From: CAMXAS01 sp964442435 | Lineage (GTDB): Bacteria > Bacteroidota > Bacteroidia > Bacteroidales > P3 | Reading direction: 5' to 3' | NCBI GenBank assembly: GCA_964442435.1 | Contig: CAYTZG010000024.1 | Coordinates: forward strand, 1-26,917 | DNA length: 26,917 bases | Shown here: one piece after another, positions 7,339 to 13,621 of the stretch | Numbering within the stretch: position 1 is the first letter of the stretch | Layout of the letters: each line of letters starts with the position of its first letter | Program-made: the position numbers and the translations under genes | The notes under the pieces: generated by a model | Database searches by the model: none | Seen by the model: the letters and a program-made list of their open reading frames with translations, nothing else | Told to the model about the DNA's origin: nothing

Positions 7339-9183
7339 TTATTTCAACAGGTTTTTGAAGCAATCCACGAGTTCGTGTACCGTGAACGGCAGGCCCTGCA
7401 CCTTGTTGTAGGTCTGCATCGGGATATGGGCGAACTTGCCGCGGAGGTAGTTGACGAACTGACCGTCGTTCAACTCGCAGACCACGACTTTCTTGTGACC
7501 CGACAAGATGGCTTCCGTATTGCGCGGCAACGGCATGATGTAGTTGAAATGCGCGTGCGCGATGGAGGCGCCGTTTTCCTGCATGGCTTCGACGGCCGAG
7601 CGGACGGTGCCTTCCGTGCCGCCCCAACTTACGACGAGCAGGTCGGCCTTCGGGTCACCGAACAGCGTCTGTTCGGGAATGTCAAGCGCCACGCGTTCCA
7701 CTTTCTCGCGGCGGTTGCGTACCATCTTCTCGTGGTTGAGCGGGTCGGTGGACAGGTTGCCGATACCGTCTTCCTTCTCCAAGCCGCCGATGCGGTGGCG
7801 CAGGCCCTCGGTGCCCGGAATCGCCCAATAGCGCGCCAGGGTTTCGGGGTTGCGGCGGTAGGGCTTGAATTCGGGGTCGTTGGCGGCGGCCAGCGGCGGG
7901 TGGATTTCCGGCATATCGGCCATCTTCGGGATGCGGAACAGTTGCGAACCGTTGCCGAGCGAGCCGTCCGAAAGCAGGATGACGGGCGTCATGTGTTCCA
8001 TCGCGATACGGGCCGCTTCAAACGCGAAGTAGAAGCAGTTGGCCGGCGTGGAGGAAGCCACGACCACGAGCGGCGCTTCACCGTTGCGGCCGTAAAGGGC
8101 TTGATACAGGTCGGACTGTTCCGATTTCGTCGGCAGACCTGTCGAAGGGCCGCCACGTTGTACGTCCACGAGCACGAGCGGCAGTTCGGTCATGACGGCC
8201 AGGCCGAGGGCTTCGCTCTTGAGCGAGAGGCCGGGGCCGGAAGTCGTCGTGCAGGCCATGGCGCCCGCAAAGGACGCCCCGATGGCGGAGCAGATGCCGG
8301 CAATTTCGTCTTCGGCTTGGAAGGCTTTGGCGCCTAAGGATTTGTGCTTGATGATTTCGACCAGGATATCCGTGGCCGGTGTGATGGGATAGGAACCGAG
8401 GAACAGCGGGCGGCCCGATTTCTCGGAGGCGGCCAGCAAGCCCCAGGCCGTGGCCACGTTGCCCGTGATGTTGCGGTAGCGGCCTTTGGGCATCTTGGCC
8501 GGCGCCACCGAAATGTGGGATTCCACGATTTCGGCCGTATCGGCGTAGTCGTAACCGGCGCGCAACACGGTCTTGTTCACCTCTATCATCTGCGGCTTCT
8601 TCTTGAATTTGGCTTCGAAGAAGTGGTAGGTCGGCGTCATGTCGCGGTCGAAGATGAAGTAAATCATACCCAACGCGAACATATTGCGCGTTTTGTCCAT
8701 CGTCTTGACGTCCAAACCGGCGGGCTCCAGCGCCTTGCGCGTGAGCGAGGAAATCGGTGCGGCCACGAGGTTGTAGCTCGTCAGGCTGCCGTCGATGAGC
8801 GGGTTGGTCGTATAACCGGCTTTCTGCAAAGTCTCTTCCGTAAACGTGTCGGCATCCACGATAATCGTGGCGCCTTTCTGAGCCCATTTGAGGTTGGCTT
8901 TCAAGGAGGCCGGGTTCATGGCCACCAATACGTCGCACAGGTCACCCGAGGTGCTGATGCGTTTCTGCCCCACGTGAATCTGGAAGCCCGAAACGCCGGC
9001 CACCGTGTTGTGCGGCGCGCGGATTTCGGCCGGATAGTCGGGGAACGTGGCCAGGTCGTTGCCGGCCAATGCCGCCGAGTCGGAAAATAGCGTGCCGATC
9101 AACTGCATGCCGTCGCCCGAGTCGCCGACAAACTTGACCACCACGTCCTGTTTCTCTACCGAAGAAAGTTTCTTTGCAGACAT
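7339..9183 (-). CDS. korA: 2-oxoglutarate (2-oxoacid):ferredoxin oxidoreductase, alpha subunit (gamma-alpha fusion)
   Basis: Partner of KorB. The N-terminal ~200 residues are the gamma-type domain (GDSGDGMQ at 20-26, then FPDYPAEIRAP). The remainder is the alpha domain carrying YPITPAT (265-271), the segment that contributes to 2-oxoacid recognition in this superfamily. The length of 614 residues fits fused gamma-alpha subunits of two-subunit enzymes. No cysteine-rich ferredoxin domain is fused, so electrons must leave through KorB to a free ferredoxin, and one is encoded immediately upstream (9383-9553). The gene has its own promoter at 9308-9339 and a leader of about 120 bases with two hairpins, the second followed by T5. 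This suggests regulation by attenuation. Confidence 0.93.
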   Translation of the reverse strand: MSAKKLSSVEKQDVVVKFVGDSGDGMQLIGTLFSDSAALAGNDLATFPDYPAEIRAPHNTVAGVSGFQIHVGQKRISTSGDLCDVLVAMNPASLKANLKWAQKGATIIVDADTFTEETLQKAGYTTNPLIDGSLTSYNLVAAPISSLTRKALEPAGLDVKTMDKTRNMFALGMIYFIFDRDMTPTYHFFEAKFKKKPQMIEVNKTVLRAGYDYADTAEIVESHISVAPAKMPKGRYRNITGNVATAWGLLAASEKSGRPLFLGSYPITPATDILVEIIKHKSLGAKAFQAEDEIAGICSAIGASFAGAMACTTTSGPGLSLKSEALGLAVMTELPLVLVDVQRGGPSTGLPTKSEQSDLYQALYGRNGEAPLVVVASSTPANCFYFAFEAARIAMEHMTPVILLSDGSLGNGSQLFRIPKMADMPEIHPPLAAANDPEFKPYRRNPETLARYWAIPGTEGLRHRIGGLEKEDGIGNLSTDPLNHEKMVRNRREKVERVALDIPEQTLFGDPKADLLVVSWGGTEGTVRSAVEAMQENGASIAHAHFNYIMPLPRNTEAILSGHKKVVVCELNDGQFVNYLRGKFAHIPMQTYNKVQGLPFTVHELVDCFKNLLK

Positions 9184-9215
9184 AATAGGTTGTATGTTTT
9201 TATCTTACTTACGCT

Positions 9216-9293
9216 AAAAAGGCACAAACGCCGCCGTTTCCGCGGCTCTGTGCCAGTATCGTTTTTTCTCTCGGCACCTTGGTCGAGGTTGCC
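9216..9293 (-). promoter_or_regulatory. korA leader with attenuator-like alternative hairpins
   Basis: In the minus-strand transcript, hairpin 1 is GGCAACC (9293-9287) with GGTGCC (9278-9273). Hairpin 2 has an outer stem GGCACA (9254-9249) with TGTGCC (9226-9221) and an inner stem GCCGC with GCGGC, followed directly by TTTTT (9220-9216), like an intrinsic terminator. GTGCC of hairpin 1 can also pair with GGCAC of hairpin 2, so the two structures are mutually exclusive. The structure is seen directly; regulation is inferred. It does not match a riboswitch class that I recognise. Confidence 0.45.
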
Positions 9294-9307
9294 TTTACGA
9301 GAACGAG

Positions 9308-9339
9308 CAAAATTAACTAAAAAAGTTCTAAATAGCAAA
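9308..9339 (-). promoter_or_regulatory. Promoter for korA-korB-flippase
   Basis: On the minus strand, TTTG (9339-9336) is followed after 20 bases by TAATTTTG (9315-9308), a perfect match to the Bacteroidota TTTG-N19/20-TAnnTTTG consensus. The expected transcription start is near 9302, just before the first leader hairpin. The -33 element lies at the edge of the ferredoxin terminator's T run. Confidence 0.65.
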
Positions 9340-9367
9340 AAAAAACCGCCCGTTTCGGGGCGGTTTT
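9338..9367 (-). terminator. Rho-independent terminator after the ferredoxin gene
   Basis: AAAACCGCCC (9342-9351) pairs perfectly with GGGCGGTTTT (9358-9367) around a 6-base loop. On the minus strand the stem is followed by an unbroken T run of about nine bases. It lies 16 bases past the ferredoxin stop and insulates that gene from korA. Confidence 0.85.
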
Positions 9368-9382
9368 AGGTCGGTGGCTCGT

Positions 9383-9553
9383 TTATTCCTCAGGGGCGAT
9401 AGCTTCCTGCGGGCAAACGGCGGCACAGCTGCCGCAGCTTACGCACGTATCCGGGTCGATGGAGTACGGCGTACCGGCCGTGATGGCGCCTACCGGGCAT
9501 TCCGATTCGCAGGTGCCGCAGCTGACGCAATTGTCAGAAATTTTGTAAGCCAT
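9383..9553 (-). CDS. 2[4Fe-4S] bacterial-type ferredoxin
   Basis: Small electron carrier of 56 residues, translated here directly from the sequence. It has two classic cluster motifs, each CxxCxxCxxxCP: C9, C12, C15, C19-P20 and C37, C40, C43, C47-P48, arranged as the two-fold repeat of clostridial-type ferredoxins. The start ATG (9553) is followed by MAYKISDNC, typical of this family, and the stop is TAA. It has its own promoter (9586-9616) and a strong terminator (9338-9367), so it appears monocistronic. Its position directly upstream of korA makes it a likely electron acceptor of KorAB, though such ferredoxins usually serve several oxidoreductases. Confidence 0.93.
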   Translation of the reverse strand: MAYKISDNCVSCGTCESECPVGAITAGTPYSIDPDTCVSCGSCAAVCPQEAIAPEE

Positions 9554-9585
9554 AGTGATATGAATTTTAGGGTTGTTTTCGACGA

Positions 9586-9616
9586 CAAAAATATAACTTT
9601 TTACGGAATTGTCAAA
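9586..9616 (-). promoter_or_regulatory. Promoter for the ferredoxin gene
   Basis: On the minus strand, TTTG (9616-9613) is followed after 19 bases by TATTTTTG (9593-9586), an exact consensus match for Bacteroidota housekeeping promoters. Transcription would start near 9580, leaving a leader of about 27 bases before the ATG at 9553. Confidence 0.65.
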
Positions 9617-9625
9617 GTTTTAGGC

Positions 9626-11164
9626 CTATTGTCCCTCGCCCTTGAACACGACGCCTATCGTATAGAGGAGGATTTTCAAATCCATCGTCAGCGACTGGTT
9701 CTCCAAATAGACCATGTCGTAGGCCAGGCGTTCCACCATTTCGGGCACGTTCTCGGCATAGCCGTATTGCGTTTCGCCCCAGGACGTCAGGCCGGGTTTT
9801 ACGTTGAACAACAGCCGGTAATGCGGCGCGGTCCTGACGATTTGTTCCACGAAATACGCGCGTTCGGGCCGCGGCCCCACCAGGGCCATGTCGCCTTTGA
9901 GCACATTGTAGAGTTGCGGTAGCTCGTCGATGCGGTATTTGCGCATGAACCGCCCCCAAGGCGTGATGCGGTCGTCGTGGTCGGAGGCCAAAAGCGGCCG
10001 GTCGGTCTCGGCGTTGACGTACATGGAGCGGAACTTGTAGATGTCGAACGGTTTGCCATGCAAGCCCAAGCGCTCCTGCTTGTAGAGGACGGGGCCGGGA
10101 GAGGAGCGGCGCACGCGGCAGGCGGCGTAAACCAACAGCGGCGAAAGCAGGATGCCGGCCACGGTGCAGGCGACGATTTCGAAGCCGCGGCGGATGCAGC
10201 GTTGCCAAAACGGCATGCGGTCGAACGAGAGTCTGATGAACGGGTCGCTCTGCAACGAATAGTGGCGGACGGCGCCGAGCAGGATGTTTTCGGTGGAGGG
10301 ACGGATGTGGATGATCAGGTGCGGCGCCAGGCATTGGGACAGGATGAGCGGCAACGCGTTCTCTTCGCCCGCCTCCGGAAACACGAAGACTTCCTCTATC
10401 GTGAGGCTGTGCAGCGTCTGTTCGATGTCGGTCAGACCGCCGAGACGGGGCAGCGGAAAACCGGTCGCTTTGAGGGGTACGGGTTGGGCCGTCGGTTCGT
10501 GCGCCGCCGGCGTTTGGATGGGGATATAGCCTTTCAGGCAGAGCCCGTCCGGATTCTTGCGGCGGATTTGTTCGACAAAATGGCGGGCGGCGGGGCCGTC
10601 GCCGATAATCAACGTGTTGAAGCCGATGTAGCCGCGCCGCAGTTGGCGGCGGATATGCCGCGTCAGCCCCCAGCGCACGAGCAGGCAGAGCGGGAAATAG
10701 GTGGCGAACAGTGCCACGCCGTAGATATAATAATCGGTATAGCGGGCGATGTAATCGTCCAAAATGATGAGGAAGAACAGGAGCAGCGTGCCGCTGAAGC
10801 AGGCTTTCAGGCTTTGGCTCAAATCCAGCGTATAGGTCTTGCGGTAGATGTGGTGATAGTAGCCGAACAGGCTGTGCCACAGACACCAAAACAGCGGGAT
10901 GAGCCACAGGCTGCGGAAGAAGGTGGGGTCTTGCAACAGCGCGTCGTCGAGTTGGGCGAACGCGACGCCCTCGGTATGTTTGCGGAAGGCGAAGAACAGC
11001 ACCCAGGCCACGGCGGCCGCGAGCCAGTCGCCGGCGATGTAGATGCCTTTCAGCAGCGGCCGCCGCAGCGAACGCATGGGGCGTTGCGTGGCGGAACCGT
11101 CCGGCAGGTCGTTGGCATATGGCGCGTTTGGATTCACGGGTGGTTCGGTATATGATTGAAACAC
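9626..11164 (-). CDS. Polyprenyl-phosphate sugar-1-phosphate transferase (exopolysaccharide initiating enzyme)
   Basis: Predicted initiating enzyme of surface-glycan synthesis, transferring a sugar-1-phosphate from a UDP-sugar to undecaprenyl phosphate at the inner membrane. It has the WbaP/CpsE-like layout: four N-terminal membrane helices (about 40-60, 83-102, 120-137, 147-166), a cytoplasmic Rossmann-like region with IIGDGPAA (186-193), and a fifth hydrophobic segment (328-348). The C-terminal bacterial sugar-transferase domain has SPGPVLYKQERLG, FDIYKFRSM, RIDELPQLYNVLKGDMALVGPRPE (start 411) and KPGLTSWGE. The length of 512 residues is usual. The longest frame starts at a GTG (11164); an ATG at 11077 just before the first helix is an alternative. 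A -7-like CAAAGTTA (minus: TAACTTTG) at 11212-11219 supports transcription from upstream of the GTG, without a clear -33. Sugar specificity not predictable. Confidence 0.88.
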   Translation of the reverse strand: MFQSYTEPPVNPNAPYANDLPDGSATQRPMRSLRRPLLKGIYIAGDWLAAAVAWVLFFAFRKHTEGVAFAQLDDALLQDPTFFRSLWLIPLFWCLWHSLFGYYHHIYRKTYTLDLSQSLKACFSGTLLLFFLIILDDYIARYTDYYIYGVALFATYFPLCLLVRWGLTRHIRRQLRRGYIGFNTLIIGDGPAARHFVEQIRRKNPDGLCLKGYIPIQTPAAHEPTAQPVPLKATGFPLPRLGGLTDIEQTLHSLTIEEVFVFPEAGEENALPLILSQCLAPHLIIHIRPSTENILLGAVRHYSLQSDPFIRLSFDRMPFWQRCIRRGFEIVACTVAGILLSPLLVYAACRVRRSSPGPVLYKQERLGLHGKPFDIYKFRSMYVNAETDRPLLASDHDDRITPWGRFMRKYRIDELPQLYNVLKGDMALVGPRPERAYFVEQIVRTAPHYRLLFNVKPGLTSWGETQYGYAENVPEMVERLAYDMVYLENQSLTMDLKILLYTIGVVFKGEGQ

Positions 11165-11211
11165 AACGCAAGAAATGCTTGCGGGGGTGTCAATCGGTTA
11201 TCGGATTTCTA

Positions 11212-11219
11212 CAAAGTTA
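11212..11219 (-). promoter_or_regulatory. Possible -7 element for the sugar transferase gene
   Basis: On the minus strand this reads TAACTTTG, matching TAnnTTTG. No TTTG is found at the proper distance upstream, so the promoter call is weak. It would place the transcript start about 40 bases before the GTG start codon. Confidence 0.3.
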
Positions 11220-11295
11220 CATTTTTATTGTGGAATATTCGTATTTTCGCCGACGATTTGATGACGATACCCTATATTCTATTGTAAGAGAGGTC

Positions 11296-11985
11296 ATGGA
11301 AGATACGTTTCGACATAAGGGACTGCGTAAGAAGATGGTGGAAGACCTGTTGGCGCGCGTGGAAATCGAGGGGCTTGACCGGCAGACGGTGGCGGAGAAG
11401 AAACGGCAGGTGTGCCGCGCCATAGAGGAAGTGCCGCGCCATTGTTTCATCGATACGGCTTTCGACTCGTTCGCCTATCAGGACCGGGCGTTTCCCATCG
11501 GTGACGGACAGACGATTTCACAGCCGTCCACGGTGTTGGCGCAGTCGGTGCTGTTGGACGTAACCCCCGGCGACAAAATTCTGGAGGTGGGCACGGGCTC
11601 CGGCTATCAGGCCATGGTGTTGGAACGTTTGGGCGCTAAGGTATATACAATTGAGCGCCAAAAGGAAGTCTATCTCCGTACCAAGCAGTTGTTGCAGGCG
11701 ATGGGGAGTTTGGTGCGCACTTATTTCGGCGACGGCTATCAGGGCGTGCCGGATGAGGCGCCTTTCGATAAGATTTTGATTACCTGTGCCGCCCCCGAAA
11801 TCTCGGTGGCCTTGCTGAACCAGCTGAAGCCGGGCGGCCGGCTCGTGGTGCCGGTGGGGCAGGACGAATGCGAGATGACGTGCATCTTCAAGGCGGCCGA
11901 CGGTCGGCTCACGCGCACCCGCCACGGGCATTTCCGTTTCGTGCCGATGCTGACCCGGACGAATGTGCCGCAATACGGCAAATAA
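11296..11985 (+). CDS. pcm: Protein-L-isoaspartate O-methyltransferase
   Basis: SAM-dependent cytosolic repair enzyme that methylates L-isoaspartyl residues in aged proteins so that they can revert to aspartate. With the ATG at 11296 the protein is 229 residues, close to the family norm. The substrate-side motif PIGDGQTISQP spans 67-77, and the SAM-binding motif I, ILEVGTGSGYQ, spans 95-105. D/E-rich motif II and the LKPGGRLVVPVG strand (177-188) follow. The frame is open upstream to 11119, but that extension overlaps the divergent sugar-transferase gene and adds sequence not seen in the family. A good AGAGAGG ribosome-binding site precedes 11296. birA follows 12 bases after the stop, so the two are probably co-transcribed. 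Confidence 0.93.
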   Translation: MEDTFRHKGLRKKMVEDLLARVEIEGLDRQTVAEKKRQVCRAIEEVPRHCFIDTAFDSFAYQDRAFPIGDGQTISQPSTVLAQSVLLDVTPGDKILEVGTGSGYQAMVLERLGAKVYTIERQKEVYLRTKQLLQAMGSLVRTYFGDGYQGVPDEAPFDKILITCAAPEISVALLNQLKPGGRLVVPVGQDECEMTCIFKAADGRLTRTRHGHFRFVPMLTRTNVPQYGK

Positions 11986-11997
11986 ACCGCAGGCCTC

Positions 11998-12786
11998 GTG
12001 AAGATTTTTCATGAACCGGATTTGAGTTCCACGAATACCGTCCTCAAGTCGCGCATCGAGGCGCGGCAATACCGGCGGTTTCCGATGGCGTTGACGGCCG
12101 AGGCCCAGACGGCGGGGCGCGGCGTGGGAAGCAATGTGTGGTGCAGCGACAAAGGCGCGAACGCCTTGTTCTCGTTGGCGTTCCAACCGGCCTTTCTGCC
12201 GGCCGAGCATCAGTTCCTGTTGAATATGGCGTTGAGCCTGTCGATGTTGCACACGTTGGCGGCGTGGGCGCGCGGGCGGCGCTTGCCGTCGGCCTGTTTC
12301 CACCTCAAATGGCCGAACGATCTCTATGTAAACGAGTGCAAATTGGGCGGCATCTTGTTTGAAGTCTCGGTTATGGGCAACCGTTGCGCCCGGGCGATTA
12401 TGGGCGTGGGGGTCAATGTGAACCAGCGCGTGTTTCCGCCCGAACTGCCCAACCCGGCGGCCTTGTGCACGCTGGACGACGCGGCGGCGCCTATCGATAT
12501 GCCGGCCTTGCGTCAGGCGTTTATCTTGCGGGCGGCGCGGGATTACCGGCGGCTGGAACGCCGCTTGCGTCACCATACGTCGGCCGCCCTGCTGCAACGC
12601 TACAAGGCCGCCTATCTCAAACACCTGCTGTTCTTGGGGCAGGAGCGTACCTATATTTGTATGGGGGAACGGATGCGCGCGCGCCTGACGGGCGTGGACG
12701 ACTACGGGCAGGCCTTGGTGGAGGCGGCCGACGGCCGCCGTTTCAGCTGCGGACTGAAGGAATTGCAATACGTGTTTGGAAACTGA
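11998..12786 (+). CDS. birA: Biotin--[acetyl-CoA-carboxylase] ligase
   Basis: Cytosolic enzyme that activates biotin with ATP and attaches it to a lysine of biotin-dependent carboxylases or decarboxylases. The protein (262 residues) begins with the family's EPDLSSTNT motif. GRGVGSNVW (40-48) is the adenylate-binding loop, KWPNDLYV (104-111) is diagnostic, and CKLGGIL carries the conserved lysine K115. There is no N-terminal winged helix, so this is a class I ligase without repressor function. The start is GTG at 11998; no in-frame ATG would retain the STNT motif. Its last 44 bases overlap the 3' end of ispE on the other strand. Confidence 0.92.
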   Translation: MKIFHEPDLSSTNTVLKSRIEARQYRRFPMALTAEAQTAGRGVGSNVWCSDKGANALFSLAFQPAFLPAEHQFLLNMALSLSMLHTLAAWARGRRLPSACFHLKWPNDLYVNECKLGGILFEVSVMGNRCARAIMGVGVNVNQRVFPPELPNPAALCTLDDAAAPIDMPALRQAFILRAARDYRRLERRLRHHTSAALLQRYKAAYLKHLLFLGQERTYICMGERMRARLTGVDDYGQALVEAADGRRFSCGLKELQYVFGN

Positions 12787-13603
12787 TACAGTCGGCGGGG
12801 AAGGCGCGGCGCGTTTCGGCGGCCGGCGCCTCGCGGAACAGGCCGAACAGGGCGGCGCCGCTGCCGCTCAGCGAAGCGTAGAATGCGCCGAGTTCATAGA
12901 ATTTTTCTTTGATTTCCCGCAATATCGGCAGTTGCGGAAACAGCGTCTTTTCAAAATCGTTTTCGATACATTGCGGCCAGTCGGCTACGGGACGGCGCAG
13001 GAGTTGCGGCAGCGATGGGCGGCCGGCTTGCGGCCGCGCGCCGGCATAGGCCTGCTGTGTGGAGATATGCACCGGCGGCACGATAATCCACAGGTGGCAG
13101 TCGGGTGCGTTGGCCTTGGGCGAGAGCCGTTCGAGAATATCGCCCTTGCCGGTCGCGCGGGCGGGCGCGTCTGCGCTGAAAAAAGCGCAGTCGCTGCCGA
13201 GGGGGCGGCTCAGCGCCTCTATCACCGAAACGGAAAGTCCCAATTCAAACAGCTGATTCAGTCCGATAAGCGTGTGGGTGGCGTCGGAAGAGCCGCCCCC
13301 CAAGCCGGCGCCTGACGGCACCGTCTTGTGCAGCCGCAGGCTGCACGCCGGCAGCGCCCGCCCTTGTTGCGCCAAGTGGCGGCGCATCGCCTCGCGGGCG
13401 CGGCACACGAGGTTGTCCGCGGGGTCGCCGTCCAAGGCCGCCCCGCTCAAAATGAATTCGTCCCGTTCGGCCGGCAGGATTTCCAACACGTCATACCATT
13501 CCCTCACCGGCAGAAACACGGTGTCGAGGTCGTGGAAGCCGTCCGGCCGCTTGGCTACGATTTGCAGCCCGAGGTTGATTTTGCAGTAAGGAAACAGAAT
13601 CAT
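12743..13603 (-). CDS. ispE: 4-diphosphocytidyl-2-C-methyl-D-erythritol kinase
   Basis: GHMP-family kinase that phosphorylates CDP-methylerythritol at the 2-hydroxyl, a step of the MEP route to isoprenoids and hence to undecaprenyl carriers. K8 in YCKINLGL and D138 in LGSDCAFF match the expected catalytic Lys/Asp pair. The ATP-binding glycine-rich loop PSGAGLGGGSSDATH spans 96-110. The length (286) is normal. It begins 18 bases after the rho stop and is very likely co-transcribed with rho. Its 3' end overlaps convergent birA by 44 bases, with the last ~14 codons lying inside the other gene. Confidence 0.93.
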   Translation of the reverse strand: MILFPYCKINLGLQIVAKRPDGFHDLDTVFLPVREWYDVLEILPAERDEFILSGAALDGDPADNLVCRAREAMRRHLAQQGRALPACSLRLHKTVPSGAGLGGGSSDATHTLIGLNQLFELGLSVSVIEALSRPLGSDCAFFSADAPARATGKGDILERLSPKANAPDCHLWIIVPPVHISTQQAYAGARPQAGRPSLPQLLRRPVADWPQCIENDFEKTLFPQLPILREIKEKFYELGAFYASLSGSGAALFGLFREAPAAETRRAFPADCISFQTRIAIPSVRS

Positions 13604-13621
13604 GGCCGTATCGCCGGGGCC

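Noticed and set aside
5754..8337. Two long plus-strand open frames (534 and 366 codons)
   Set aside because: Antisense to the flippase, korB and korA, which have clear family motifs. Composition is typical of shadow frames.
9612..11171. 519-codon minus-strand frame overlapping the sugar transferase
   Set aside because: Pro/Arg/His-rich translation in the wrong frame. The 512-codon frame carries all sugar-transferase motifs.
11119..11295. 59-codon upstream extension of pcm
   Set aside because: Overlaps the divergent sugar-transferase start, does not resemble Pcm N-termini, and a good AGAGAGG site supports the ATG at 11296.
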